From the NCBI GenBank assembly GCA_947598825.1, contig CANQFM010000005.1, forward strand, positions 1 through 64,000: a stretch of 64,000 nucleotides of DNA. The letters run 5' to 3'. Below the pieces are notes generated by a model. It was not told where the DNA came from and did not search any database. It saw only the letters and a program-made list of their open reading frames with translations. The position numbers were made by a program, and so were the translations under genes. The stretch comes from an uncultured Eisenbergiella sp. GTDB lineage: Bacteria > Bacillota > Clostridia > Lachnospirales > Lachnospiraceae. Of this stretch, positions 7,024 to 15,914 are shown piece by piece; position 1 is the first letter of the stretch; each line of letters opens with the position of its first letter.

Positions 7024-7795
7024 GCGCCAGCATTTGCAGCGCTTTGCCATCAGATATCAGATCGTAATGCTCTTTGAAATATGCTTCGCTTCCCACGGCG
7101 GAACGCTCCAGCCTGCCATATTCGGAAACCACGTTGCAGATCCGGTTGAAGTCCTCCGCGGAAATGTTCTCCTCGCTTATGACAAGGGAGTATTTCCCCG
7201 TGCGGGTGTTTTTGTAGAGCGAGTTCCTGCCGTCGTAAAATCCGCAGGCGACATGGGCCAGACGGATCAGGTGGTGCATGGAGGAAAAGGTGAATATCCG
7301 GGCGCTGCCGACAGAGATGGCAGGCGATGCGTCGTCGCTTTTGGGAGCAGAGGCGGGAGACGGCGGGACATTCTTCTTCTGGCTGTTGGCCAACTCTGCC
7401 CGGCGGCTTTCCTGAATCTGGCGAAACAGATCGAAAATGCTGTCCGTGCTTTCCGATGCGCGGGAGGAATATTCATCGGGATCCGCGCCATCCTCATCGT
7501 CGTCAGCGGAGGGGGCAAACTTGGAAAATCTGGTGTCCAGCTCCTCCGGATCCTCTACCTTGGTAATGATCAGAACGATACAATCCGCATTGAGAGGGAT
7601 AGCTTCTATCATAAGGGGGATGTCATCCGCCTCAAATCCAAATTTCTGAGCGGCCTGCTGCATCATATCGCGAAAGAGGTTCTTCGCTTTTTCCGTGCCG
7701 TAGGCCAGTTCGCTGATCTTGAGTTCCCGATCTGCCAGGTCTGCTTTTGTAAGGGTACAGCGTATCTGATGGTCATTGACTTTTTCAATTTTCAT
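7016..7795 (-). CDS. mecA: MecA-family adaptor protein for the ClpC protease
   Basis: The 259-aa protein begins MKIEKVNDHQIRCTLTKADL and has the MecA layout: an N-terminal substrate-binding domain, an acidic low-complexity linker (DDDEDGADPDE, about 97-110), and a C-terminal domain (RIFTFSSMHHLIRLAHV, then YKNTRTGKYSLVI). MecA proteins hand substrates to ClpC/ClpP and in Bacillus control competence. Length is in the usual range. The start at 7795 is preceded by AAGGATGTG. It stands alone, opposite in direction to its neighbours, with a terminator overlapping its stop. No regulatory site was recognised upstream. Confidence 0.88.
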   Translation of the reverse strand: MKIEKVNDHQIRCTLTKADLADRELKISELAYGTEKAKNLFRDMMQQAAQKFGFEADDIPLMIEAIPLNADCIVLIITKVEDPEELDTRFSKFAPSADDDEDGADPDEYSSRASESTDSIFDLFRQIQESRRAELANSQKKNVPPSPASAPKSDDASPAISVGSARIFTFSSMHHLIRLAHVACGFYDGRNSLYKNTRTGKYSLVISEENISAEDFNRICNVVSEYGRLERSAVGSEAYFKEHYDLISDGKALQMLAQV

Positions 7796-7936
7796 AAATA
7801 ATCACATCCTTACTATATAAAATACTTCCCTACATTCTGAGTGTGACAAAAAAGCATCCTGTGAAAGTAATCATATCATAAAAGAGTGCAAAGTCAAGCA
7901 TGTGGACATACGGTTTCACTTTTTTTTAAGAAATGC

Positions 7937-7965
7937 TTGAAAATGCTTCCTGTATTGGGTATAAT
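7937..7965 (+). promoter_or_regulatory. Strong promoter of the candidate RNA
   Basis: TTGAAA (7937-7942), 17-bp spacer, TATAAT (7960-7965). It is followed by more than 400 bp without a convincing reading frame. Confidence 0.8.
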
Positions 7966-7971
7966 TGCGTA

Positions 7972-8180
7972 TAAGATCCGCAGACAATCCGTGCCGGAAA
8001 GGAGGCAGAAGAAGTCCCTATTGGCATGTGGGAATCACATGCCCGGCGCAAGAGGAATGCTTTTATTCCTAAAAACAGAAATGAACGCGGCAGATCTTGC
8101 CGCAGTGCTGATGCGGAACGGAAGGTGTCCGTTCCATCTTATTCTCACAATGTATATAGTATGAGAATGTCTTGCAGGTA
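7972..8180 (+). ncRNA. Unidentified structured RNA candidate, about 200 nt
   Basis: Downstream of a near-consensus promoter the sequence folds into a series of stems: GGCATGTG/CACATGCC (8023-8043), AGGAAT/ATTCCT (8053-8070), GCGGCA/TGCCGC (8087-8103), GGAACGG/CCGTTCC (8115-8135) and ATTCTCA/TGAGAAT (8141-8168). GCAGACA (7980-7986) can pair with TGTC-T-TGC (8168-8175) to close the whole structure. I could not match it to 6S, tmRNA, RNase P, SRP RNA or a known riboswitch by eye. It could instead be a long 5' leader for the gene at 8385, since no strong terminator follows; another possible -10 (TATAAT) is at 8228-8233. The ORF-track entry 7886-8164 in this stretch is judged spurious. Confidence 0.5.
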
Positions 8181-8384
8181 TATGTAACCTGTCGGTAATT
8201 CATTGAATCAATTTTTTCCAAACCACTTATAATTTAACCAATCACTTTTTATTATTTTTTGCGCCATTTTTTGCACTGTTTGCCGATCTTACCGCGTTAT
8301 ATTTTCATTTCGATCCGCTGTCGGAATATATATCACAGAGAAAATCTTTTTGGGAAAATAGCGGACCGGAGAAGGAGAAAACAC

Positions 8385-8600
8385 ATGGGAAGACTGCAAC
8401 CTGAAGCGTGGGAAAACCTGCTTTCTCAGATGGAAAGAGAGGGGGTCAGTTTTTATCTGAACGGAAGACGGTCGAGAGCAAAGGAGATCGTCAAAAAATG
8501 TTGTGTAAGTGAAAGGGCAGTTTATATGCCTGATTTCGTAACGGATGAAGAAGGAAAGCTACAGGAAGTCCGTTATGATGAAGTGAAGAAATGGCGGTAA
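8385..8600 (+). CDS. Small conserved-type protein of unknown function, 71 aa
   Basis: The ORF track starts at 8259, but the ATG at 8385 is directly behind GGAGAAGGAG and is preferred. The product MGRLQPEAWENLLSQMERE is basic in the middle (GRRSRAKEIVKKCC) and ends with VTDEEGKLQEVRYDEVKKWR. I see no domain I can name and no transmembrane segment. A strong terminator follows, so it is probably a single-gene unit, perhaps sharing the leader or RNA transcribed from 7965. No function is proposed. Confidence 0.7.
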   Translation: MGRLQPEAWENLLSQMEREGVSFYLNGRRSRAKEIVKKCCVSERAVYMPDFVTDEEGKLQEVRYDEVKKWR

Positions 8601-8636
8601 CGTTTTTTGGAACGGCTGCCGCCCCTGTCTGAAAAC

Positions 8637-8697
8637 GCCCGATCCGGTCTTTACGGAAGGAACCCCATGCATCCGTGGCCGGATCGGGCCTTTTTGA
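8637..8697 (+). terminator. Terminator
   Basis: GCCCGATCCGG (8637-8647) and CCGGATCGGGC (8679-8689) form an 11-bp perfect stem followed by CTTTTTG. Confidence 0.85.
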
Positions 8698-8834
8698 CAA
8701 GAATTTTCATTTTCTGTAAATCGGAGGCGGGGCGCAAAATTTGTCGGATAAGATCGAAAATAGTTGATGACTGCCCTGTTTTCATATGCTAGAATAGATA
8801 CAAAAGAAAACGGACGATGGAGCGTTATAACATA

Positions 8835-10520
8835 ATGAAAAAAATAATTCCGGCATTGATCGCCATTCTTCTTATCCTGCTGATCGGCGCAGGAGCCGCA
8901 GGATCTTATTTATATCAAAAATATTCCTACTCGAAGGAGCTGGCGGATTTGGATCAGTATTTTGGCCTGGCTGCGGCGGATGAGGCGGCCATTGTGTTAA
9001 ATCACGATTTTGCGCCGGAAAAGGGACTGATGAAAGACGGGCACTGTTATCTGGATCTGGAGACGGTGCATACTTATCTGAACGACAGGTTTTATGTGGA
9101 TTACCATGAAAAACTCCTGCTTTATACGCTGCCTGATGAGGTGGTGTCCCTGGGGCTTGGGGAGACGACGCCGGACGGTTATGTGGCCGCTTTTGAACAG
9201 GGGAATAAGGTCTATCTGGCGTTGGACTATGTAAAGCGGTATTCCGATTTCAATTATATGGTGTATACCCAGCCCAACCGCGTTATCCTGGAGACGGAGT
9301 GGGAGGAAGTGCAGACGGCCAGGGCGGCGAAGGATACTGCGGTTCGGTATCAGGGCGGCGTAAAGAGCGAGATTTTGACGCAGATTGTCAAGGGAGATCC
9401 GTTGACGGTTCTGGAGACGATGGAGAACTGGAGCTGCGTACAGACGACGGACGGTTATATCGGATATGTGGAGAATAAACGCCTGACGGATCTGACGCAG
9501 GAGACGCCGGCCAAGGATACCGGCTATGAGGCGCCGGACTATTCCGGAAATACCAGGGATCATAAGATCGATCTGGCGTGGCATCAGGTGAGTTCCGAGA
9601 GCGGTAACAGTACGTTCCCGGGCGTGATGGATGGGGTGTTGGGCGTCAATGTGGTATCGCCCACCTGGTTTTCCCTGTATGATAACGAAGGGACTGTGGA
9701 CAGCTTTGCCAGCCCGGCGTATGTGGAGGCCGCCCACGCCAGAGGGCTGGAGGTTTGGGCGCTGGTGGACGATTTCAGCCACAAGGCGGACAACGGCGTA
9801 GATCCGAAGGAAATACTGTCCTACACCAGCAAGCGCAGGGCGGTGATCGAGGTTCTGATGTCGGAGGCGCAGCGGTGCGGTTTTGACGGGATCAACGTGG
9901 ATTTTGAAAGCATCTCCGCGGACGCAGGGCAGGATTATATCCAGTTCATTCGGGAACTTTCCGTTGCCTGCCGTCAAAAGGGGCTGGTTTTGTCGGTGGA
10001 CAATTATGTGCCGATCAATTCCAACGCCCATTATGAATGGAAAGAGCAGGGCGTGATGGCGGACTATGTGATCATCATGGGCTACGACGAGCATTGGGGC
10101 GGCGGAAAGGAAGCCGGTTCCGTCGCGTCCCTCGGTTATGTGGAAAGGGGCATAAGCACGATGACAGAGTATGTCGATCCCAGGAAGGTCATTAACGGGA
10201 TCCCTCTCTATACGAGGATATGGACGACCAGCCCTGCAGGCGAGGTCACAAGCCAGGCGGTGGGGATCAAGGGCGCATCCGATTATCTGGTGAACCACGG
10301 CGTCGCATATGAATGGGATGAGACAACGGGACAGAATTATGCCGAGTTTGAGAGCGGGGATGGCAAGGTACAGGTCTGGCTGGAAGACGAACAATCTATC
10401 GCCGGCAAGATCGGCGTCATGAAACACTATGGATTGGGAGGCGTGGCGGCCTGGAAACTGGGCTTTGACGATGGGAGAGAGAACATTTGGAGCGTGATCG
10501 CCGCTTTTTTGGCGGACTGA
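8835..10520 (+). CDS. Secreted or anchored GH18 glycoside hydrolase with SH3-like domain
   Basis: The 561-aa protein has an N-terminal signal/anchor (MKKIIPALIAILLILLIGAG), an N-terminal stalk domain, an SH3b-like segment (about 175-225, VRYQGGVKSEIL to YVENKRL) and a C-terminal GH18 barrel. The catalytic DxxDxDxE-type motif is DGINVDFE, with Glu358 as the likely acid. GH18 proteins of this type (SleL/YaaH group) cleave peptidoglycan or spore cortex glycans. The ORF-track start is 8817; ATG 8835 gives a normal signal peptide and has ATGGAG upstream, but the earlier start cannot be excluded. An extended -10 (TGCTAGAAT, 8787-8795) is a likely promoter. The amidase gene follows. Confidence 0.88.
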   Translation: MKKIIPALIAILLILLIGAGAAGSYLYQKYSYSKELADLDQYFGLAAADEAAIVLNHDFAPEKGLMKDGHCYLDLETVHTYLNDRFYVDYHEKLLLYTLPDEVVSLGLGETTPDGYVAAFEQGNKVYLALDYVKRYSDFNYMVYTQPNRVILETEWEEVQTARAAKDTAVRYQGGVKSEILTQIVKGDPLTVLETMENWSCVQTTDGYIGYVENKRLTDLTQETPAKDTGYEAPDYSGNTRDHKIDLAWHQVSSESGNSTFPGVMDGVLGVNVVSPTWFSLYDNEGTVDSFASPAYVEAAHARGLEVWALVDDFSHKADNGVDPKEILSYTSKRRAVIEVLMSEAQRCGFDGINVDFESISADAGQDYIQFIRELSVACRQKGLVLSVDNYVPINSNAHYEWKEQGVMADYVIIMGYDEHWGGGKEAGSVASLGYVERGISTMTEYVDPRKVINGIPLYTRIWTTSPAGEVTSQAVGIKGASDYLVNHGVAYEWDETTGQNYAEFESGDGKVQVWLEDEQSIAGKIGVMKHYGLGGVAAWKLGFDDGRENIWSVIAAFLAD

Positions 10521-10586
10521 ATATGGAGGCGCGAGGCATAAAGGAAAAAGGGCCGCCATATACTGAAAAAAAACGCGGAGTTTTCG

Positions 10587-11333
10587 ATGCGTCACACATG
10601 GCAGAAGGATCTGATCAAAATATTGGGAACGGCGGTCTGTCTGACCGCCGTCTTTTTTGCGGGGAGACAGGCCGCCGTGATAACGGACGGCGCCGCGCAG
10701 AGCAAAACGGCGGCCCCGGGGGAGAATGACTACTCCAAAATGCAGAAATTCTGCGTGGTGATAGACGCAGGGCACGGCGGCGAAGATCCGGGAAAGGTGG
10801 GCGTAAACGGCGCGCTGGAAAAGGATATCAACCTGCAGATAGCCTGGCGGCTGGCCGCCCTGCTGCGTCAGGCGGATGTGAAGGTGGTCATGACGCGCAC
10901 CCGGGACAGCGGATTGCATGACGCAGGCGCCCGGAGCCGGAAGGTACAGGATATGAAACGGAGGATCGAGCTGATAGAGGAGGCGGCACCGGATATTGTG
11001 GTCAGCATACACCAGAACAGCTACAGCAGCGCATCCGTCAGGGGCGCCCAGGTTTTTTATTACACGGGCAGCAAAGAGGGAGAAGCCTTGGCAGAGCGGA
11101 TCCAGGATCGGATGATACAGGGGCTGGACCCGGACAACCGCCGCAAGGCCAAGGCCAATGACAGCTATTATCTGTTGAAAAAAACCAGCAGGCCGATCGT
11201 GATCGTGGAATGCGGCTTTTTGAGCAATCCCCAGGAAGAGGCGCTGCTCTGCGACGAATCCTATCAGGAGAAAGCGGCCTGGCAGATCCATTTGGGCATC
11301 CTGCAATATCTCAACGCTCATGCGTCAGACTGA
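10587..11333 (+). CDS. cwlD: N-acetylmuramoyl-L-alanine amidase (Amidase_3, CwlD-like)
   Basis: The 248-aa protein has an N-terminal membrane anchor (ILGTAVCLTAVFFAG) and a full Amidase_3 domain that cuts the amide bond between MurNAc and the stem peptide. The zinc ligands are visible: His63 in DAGHGG, Glu78 in ALEKDINL, His142 in SIHQN, and the catalytic Glu208 in VECGF. Size and anchor fit CwlD, which makes muramic-delta-lactam in spore cortex, but other small cell-wall amidases look similar. It follows the GH18 gene at 66 bp in the same direction, so the two may be one wall-hydrolase unit. The ATG has GCGGAG upstream. Confidence 0.85.
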   Translation: MRHTWQKDLIKILGTAVCLTAVFFAGRQAAVITDGAAQSKTAAPGENDYSKMQKFCVVIDAGHGGEDPGKVGVNGALEKDINLQIAWRLAALLRQADVKVVMTRTRDSGLHDAGARSRKVQDMKRRIELIEEAAPDIVVSIHQNSYSSASVRGAQVFYYTGSKEGEALAERIQDRMIQGLDPDNRRKAKANDSYYLLKKTSRPIVIVECGFLSNPQEEALLCDESYQEKAAWQIHLGILQYLNAHASD

Positions 11334-11405
11334 CGCACATGAAAGGCCTGGCAAATAGCGCCGCAAGGCGGTTATCACAGGAACGGGCAGTGGAGATTAA
11401 AACAG

Positions 11406-11434
11406 TTTACAACGGGAAAAAGCATGTGTATAAT
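11406..11434 (+). promoter_or_regulatory. Promoter of the surface-glycan operon
   Basis: TTTACA (11406-11411), 17-bp spacer, TATAAT (11429-11434), 41 bp before the first ATG of the operon at 11476. Confidence 0.75.
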
Positions 11435-11475
11435 TGAAAGGTGGCCAGGTACAAAAGAAAGGATGTCCGAAGAAA

Positions 11476-13041
11476 ATGCCAAAGAAAGACTATTTGTCAG
11501 TTCTTTTAAAGAGTTTATTGACAGGCACATTCTTGTATGTGTGGGTCCTTATCCTTTTTTTCCAGGAGTATGCCTGGCGGAAAAATCTGCTTCCAAACGC
11601 CGTATTGCTGATTGCGATACTGATCATTTTAGGGGGAATTTATTGGATCCGGAAAAGAGGAGGCAGAAATATTCGAAAATATCGGTTAAGTTCTAAACAG
11701 GAATTGTTTTGGCTGTTGGTCTTTTCGGCAACGCTATATGTGATTCAACTGGTGATCATCTGGAATGCGGGTTTTCGCACCGCCTGGGATCCCGGAGCGG
11801 TGTTATACGGCGCCCGTTATGCCGCCCAGCAGGACAGGGCAGGGATAGAGAGCATGGCATATTATTTTTCCGTTTATCCCAATAATCTGCTGCTGGTTTT
11901 TTTCTATGCGGTCATATTGCGGATCAATGCCATGGTCGGTTCGCCTATCTCTAACGGAACTTTGCTTCTGGCTTTCGTGCAGTGTATTCCGATCAGCTTT
12001 GGAGGGATTTTGCTGTTTCGTGTGGCCCGCCGTTTTGTAACGGGCCCTTTGGCCTGGCTTACCTATTGGTTTTACTGGCTATTGGCCGGACTGTCGGGGT
12101 GGATCATGATCCCCTACTCCGATTCCAGCGGCCTGCTCCTTCCGCTCTTTCTTTTCTGGCTCTATTTAAAGGATAAGGAGGTAGGGGACAGAAGAAAGAA
12201 GCTGCTCTTTTGCCTGCTTTTGTGCGCCGCCGCCTATGTGGGGTATTGGATCAAGCCCATGACCCTGATCGTGCTGATCGCTATCTGTCTGGTGGAAATA
12301 ATAAGGATGATAGGGAAAATAACGGCTGGGAAAAAACTTCGGGAAACAGGGATCCATTTGTATATGCTCTCTGCGGCGGCAGGTTTTTTGGCGGCTGCCC
12401 TTTGCGTCAATGCGGCTGTGAAAAGTATGGATTTCCCGGTGGTAACGGAAACGGTTTTAAGCTGGCAGCATCATATGATGCTGGGGGCGAATGAAAAATC
12501 TTCGGGCGGTTACAATCAGGAGGATTTCGATTTTTCCACAGCTTTTTCTGACCGGAAGGAGCAGAATCGCGCTGAACTGGCCGAAGTAAAGGAGCGGCTA
12601 AAGGAGATGGGATTCTCCGGTTACGGGCGTTTGTTTACCCGAAAAGCTGCCAAGAATTATCTGGACGGCTCTTTCGGTTGGGGAGGCGGGGCAACTTTTT
12701 ATACGGAGGTTTTTCCGGAACGGGCAAATCCGCTCTGTCCGCTGCTCCGTTCCCTTTATTATGACGATAAAGAGGACAATCTGTTTGGGTACTATGCCCA
12801 GTTCCGGCAGTTTGTATGGCTGGCGGTCCTTTTTGGCATAGCATTTGCGGCAGCAGGAAAGGCAGCCTTGAACACAGAAGAAAAGGTGTTGGTCCTGGCG
12901 GTGCTTGGCCTGATGCTGTATCTGCAGATCTTTGAGGCCCATCCGCGTTATCTTTTTACCTATGTTCCACTTTACGCCATATTGTCGGCAATAGGTTTCC
13001 GAAATTTGGGAAGCAGGGTATACGATGACAAACAAATATGA
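11476..13041 (+). CDS. Polytopic membrane protein, GT-C-type glycosyltransferase-like
   Basis: This 521-aa protein has about ten or more hydrophobic segments with an early extracytoplasmic loop carrying acidic residues (FRTAWDPGAVLYGARYAAQQ), as in dolichyl/undecaprenyl-phosphate-sugar-dependent GT-C enzymes. Such enzymes move a sugar from a polyprenyl-phosphate donor to a wall polymer outside the membrane. No exact family signature was found, so the call rests on topology and context. The ORF track starts at a TTG inside the -10 region; the ATG at 11476 (AAAGGATG upstream) is preferred. It opens an operon and overlaps the next gene by 17 bp. The GT2 and GtrA genes downstream would supply the lipid-linked sugar. 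Confidence 0.7.
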   Translation: MPKKDYLSVLLKSLLTGTFLYVWVLILFFQEYAWRKNLLPNAVLLIAILIILGGIYWIRKRGGRNIRKYRLSSKQELFWLLVFSATLYVIQLVIIWNAGFRTAWDPGAVLYGARYAAQQDRAGIESMAYYFSVYPNNLLLVFFYAVILRINAMVGSPISNGTLLLAFVQCIPISFGGILLFRVARRFVTGPLAWLTYWFYWLLAGLSGWIMIPYSDSSGLLLPLFLFWLYLKDKEVGDRRKKLLFCLLLCAAAYVGYWIKPMTLIVLIAICLVEIIRMIGKITAGKKLRETGIHLYMLSAAAGFLAAALCVNAAVKSMDFPVVTETVLSWQHHMMLGANEKSSGGYNQEDFDFSTAFSDRKEQNRAELAEVKERLKEMGFSGYGRLFTRKAAKNYLDGSFGWGGGATFYTEVFPERANPLCPLLRSLYYDDKEDNLFGYYAQFRQFVWLAVLFGIAFAAAGKAALNTEEKVLVLAVLGLMLYLQIFEAHPRYLFTYVPLYAILSAIGFRNLGSRVYDDKQI

Positions 13042-14164
13042 TAAGATCATTATAGGGGCGGGGCTCTATGGCTGTTATGCGGCGGATCTTTGTGGGGAAA
13101 GAGGAGAAAAGGTTCTTGTTCTGGAATATGAAAAAGAGCCTTTTTCGCGCGCGACCTATGTCAATCAGGCCAGGGTGCATATGGGGTATCATTATCCCAG
13201 AAGCCTGACCACGGCGCTCAAATCCGCCGGCTATTTTCGGAGATTTGTGCAGGACTATGGCTTCTGCATCCATGACAGCTTTGAACAGGTGTATGCCATG
13301 GCAGGGCAGTTTTCCTGGACGAACGCGGAGTGCTTCAAAGAGTTTTGCCGGGCGGCCCGGATCCGCTGCGAGGAAGTGCCGCCATCGCGCTTCTTTCAGC
13401 CGGGCATGTGTGACGGCGCTTTTTTGACAGAAGAATACACTTATGACGCGAAGCTGCTGCGCGACTGGTACAAGGAAAGGCTGGACGGGCGCGGAAACGT
13501 AAGTATTCTTTATAATGCCAGGATCGAAATGATCGTAAAAACGGACAGCGCCTTTGTGATCAGGATGGAGGATGGCTGTGAATACGAGACAGGCTATGTA
13601 TTAAACGCTTCCTATGCGTCGGTCAATCAGATCCTGGCTCGTGTGACGGGGGTTGAAACGACTCCTTTTCCCATTAAATATGAGCTGTGCGAGATCATCC
13701 TCTGCGATGCTTCAGAACGTTTGAAAGGGATCGGTATTACGGTAATGGATGGGCCGTTTTTTTCGATCATGCCTTTTGGGAGGACAGGCCTGCATTCGCT
13801 GACGGCTGTGACATTTACCCCGCATATGACTTCCCCTCAGGAATTGCCGCACTTTTCCTGCCAGGAAAAGCTTGCGGAAAAGGATGATGCCTGCAGCCCC
13901 CAAAACCTTGGAAACTGCAACCTATGCCCCCACAGGCCGCAGACAGCTTGGCCGTATATGTCGAGGCTTGCGCAAAAATATATGAAAGAGGAATACGGTT
14001 TTCGTTACCGCGAATCTTTATTTTCCATGAAACCGATCTTAAAGTCCTCCGAGGTGGACGATTCCAGGCCGACTGCGATCCGGGTATTGTGCGAAGCGCC
14101 CACGCTGGTCAGCGTACTGTCCGGTAAGATCAATACTGTGTACGATCTGGATTCGTATTTATAA
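13025..14164 (+). CDS. FAD-dependent oxidoreductase
   Basis: The 379-aa protein starts with a Rossmann nucleotide-binding fold, IIIGAGLYGCYAA (GxGxxG), ending in a ribose-binding Glu (VLVLEYE), followed by a glycine-oxidase/D-amino-acid-oxidase-like body. The substrate is not evident. It overlaps the preceding membrane protein by 17 bp and precedes two glycosyltransferases, so it probably modifies a sugar or lipid precursor in the glycan pathway; this is inferred from location only. A cysteine-rich patch (CSPQNLGNCNLCPHRPQ, near residue 290) is unusual for the family and could bind metal. Confidence 0.8.
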   Translation: MTNKYDKIIIGAGLYGCYAADLCGERGEKVLVLEYEKEPFSRATYVNQARVHMGYHYPRSLTTALKSAGYFRRFVQDYGFCIHDSFEQVYAMAGQFSWTNAECFKEFCRAARIRCEEVPPSRFFQPGMCDGAFLTEEYTYDAKLLRDWYKERLDGRGNVSILYNARIEMIVKTDSAFVIRMEDGCEYETGYVLNASYASVNQILARVTGVETTPFPIKYELCEIILCDASERLKGIGITVMDGPFFSIMPFGRTGLHSLTAVTFTPHMTSPQELPHFSCQEKLAEKDDACSPQNLGNCNLCPHRPQTAWPYMSRLAQKYMKEEYGFRYRESLFSMKPILKSSEVDDSRPTAIRVLCEAPTLVSVLSGKINTVYDLDSYL

Positions 14165-14193
14165 GGAAAGCGCAGAGAAATTCGAGCTGAAAA

Positions 14194-15162
14194 ATGGTGG
14201 GAAATAACAAAATGAGAGAGAACGGAAAAGAAAACAAATTCATCTCGGCAGTGGTGTATCTGCATAATGAAGGAGAAGCTGTGCGCGATTTCTTCGACAG
14301 GGTGATCGCTGTCTTTGAGGCGAATTTTGAACGGTACGAAATCGTCTGCGTCGATGATGGCTGCACGGATATCACCCTTGAAGTCCTCAGGGAATATCTG
14401 GAAACGCATCCGCTTAAGGCAATGGTCAGCGTTGTGCATATGAGTTTTTTCCACGGGCTGGAAAGCGCGATGAACGCAGGACGGGATCTGGCGATCGGGG
14501 ATTTTGTCTATGAGTTCGACAGCGTGAACGTGGACTATGATCCAAAGCTGGTCCTGGAAACGTATCATCGGATGTTGGAGGGCAACGATATCGTGGCCGC
14601 CACGGCGGGCAGGGCCGCACGGCTGTCCTCCCGTATTTTCTATGCGGTATATAATCAGACCAGCCGGGGGAAAAACAGGATCGGGGCAGAGACGTTCCGG
14701 CTCGTGTCGCGCCGGGCGATCAACCGGATCAAAGCCATGGGACAATATATTCCGTACCGCAAGGCCGTCTATGCGGGCTGCGGTCTGAGCAAGGCAGAGG
14801 TTTGTTACGAACCTGTCCGGCAGAAACGGCAGCACGGAAAGCAGAGGGCCGGCGAACGGGTCTCCCTGGCGCTGGATTCCTTTATTTATTTTACGAACGT
14901 GTTAGAACATCTGTCAGCCATCCTGTGCATTGTATTTTTGCTGTTCACGGTGGGCGTGGGTATATATATTATCCGGGATTACCTGATGGGCGGCCAGATC
15001 GTGGAGGGGTGGTTATCCACCATGGGTTTTCTGACGTTTGGCTTTTTTGGCGTCTTTGCTCTCCTTACCCTGACGCTGAAATACCTTTCGGTGATCTTAA
15101 ATCTGATCTTTAAACAGCAACGGTATCTGATCGCGGATATTGAAAAGGTGGCGGGAAAATGA
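14194..15162 (+). CDS. Family 2 glycosyltransferase with two C-terminal membrane helices
   Basis: The 322-aa protein has an N-terminal GT2 domain (FISAVVYLHNEGEAVRDFF, VCVDDGCTD) and two hydrophobic helices near the C-terminus (AILCIVFLLFTVGVGIYII; FLTFGFFGVFALLTLTL). This is the GtrB/polyprenyl-phosphate glycosyltransferase layout, which loads a sugar onto the lipid carrier. The usual metal-binding DxD position reads YEFDSVNVDYDP, an atypical version. The start at 14194 has only a weak ribosome binding site; an ATG at 14212 is the alternative. The stop overlaps the next start (ATGA). Confidence 0.85.
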   Translation: MVGNNKMRENGKENKFISAVVYLHNEGEAVRDFFDRVIAVFEANFERYEIVCVDDGCTDITLEVLREYLETHPLKAMVSVVHMSFFHGLESAMNAGRDLAIGDFVYEFDSVNVDYDPKLVLETYHRMLEGNDIVAATAGRAARLSSRIFYAVYNQTSRGKNRIGAETFRLVSRRAINRIKAMGQYIPYRKAVYAGCGLSKAEVCYEPVRQKRQHGKQRAGERVSLALDSFIYFTNVLEHLSAILCIVFLLFTVGVGIYIIRDYLMGGQIVEGWLSTMGFLTFGFFGVFALLTLTLKYLSVILNLIFKQQRYLIADIEKVAGK

Positions 15163-15914
15163 ACGGACAGACCATGCGTATCAATTTACTGTTTCCGGTT
15201 TTGAATGAAAGGTTCAGGCTCCGTAAGGGGATTGAGGGGACTGTGGCCTATGTGCGGCAGAATCTTTCGATCCCCTGCCGGCTGACGATTTTGGACAACG
15301 GTTCGGAGGATGAGACGCCCGAAATCGGGAAGGCTTTGGCGAAGGAATATGAGGAAGTCAGCTATGTGCGTATGGAGGAACGCGGCGTGGGCGTTGCGTT
15401 CCGCAGAGGGATAGAACAGAATACCTGCGAACTGGTAGGCTATATGGATATCGATCTTTCGACGGATCTGAAATATCTGAAAAAAACGGTTGAAGCGTTT
15501 GCAGCCGATCCGGAACTGCAATATGTAAATGGAAGCCGTTTTAGCAGAGGATCGGTCGTAAAGGGACGCAAATGGTATCGGAAGATCATTTCCGGAGGAT
15601 TGGTCTTTCTGTTGAAATCCATTTTTCATATGAAAGCCACAGACGCGGTATGCGGGTTTACGTTTCTCAGAAACGATGCGGCGCAGCGTTTGGTGAAGGA
15701 GTGCAGCCAGGATAACGGCTGGTTCTATACGATCGAATTTCTGCTGCGGGCGGAGCGGGACAACTTGAAGATATACGATATGCCGGTAGAGTGGCAGGAG
15801 GACTACAATACCACGGTAAAGATCCCCAGGACGATCAAAAATTATCTGACCCGCATGGTGAAACTGAAGAAAGCTTTCAGGGAAGAGGACAGGAGAAATG
15901 CTGAAACGAATTGA
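15159..15914 (+). CDS. Family 2 glycosyltransferase (dolichol-phosphate-mannose-synthase-like)
   Basis: The 251-aa soluble GT2 begins INLLFPVLNERFRLRKGIEG and has the nucleotide-binding ILDNGSEDET and the metal site YMDIDLSTD. These enzymes transfer a sugar from an NDP-sugar to a polyprenyl phosphate. There are no C-terminal helices, unlike its upstream neighbour, so the two are not duplicates of one function. It overlaps the upstream gene by 4 bp and the downstream aminotransferase by 17 bp, indicating tight translational coupling in the operon. Confidence 0.87.
   Translation: MNGQTMRINLLFPVLNERFRLRKGIEGTVAYVRQNLSIPCRLTILDNGSEDETPEIGKALAKEYEEVSYVRMEERGVGVAFRRGIEQNTCELVGYMDIDLSTDLKYLKKTVEAFAADPELQYVNGSRFSRGSVVKGRKWYRKIISGGLVFLLKSIFHMKATDAVCGFTFLRNDAAQRLVKECSQDNGWFYTIEFLLRAERDNLKIYDMPVEWQEDYNTTVKIPRTIKNYLTRMVKLKKAFREEDRRNAETN

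Noticed and set aside
7886-8164. 92-aa ORF in the mecA upstream gap
   Set aside because: It runs through the promoter at 7937-7965 and the hairpins; no ribosome binding site precedes its start, and the protein has no domain pattern.
7972-8180. 6S RNA, SRP RNA or T-box assignment
   Set aside because: There is no long rod with a central bubble, no SRP tetraloop motif and no TGG-ACC T-box sequence. The RNA is left unidentified.
8997-11321. 774-aa minus-strand ORF
   Set aside because: It is antisense to the clear GH18 and amidase genes, has no ribosome binding site, and its composition is that of a G+C-rich shadow frame.
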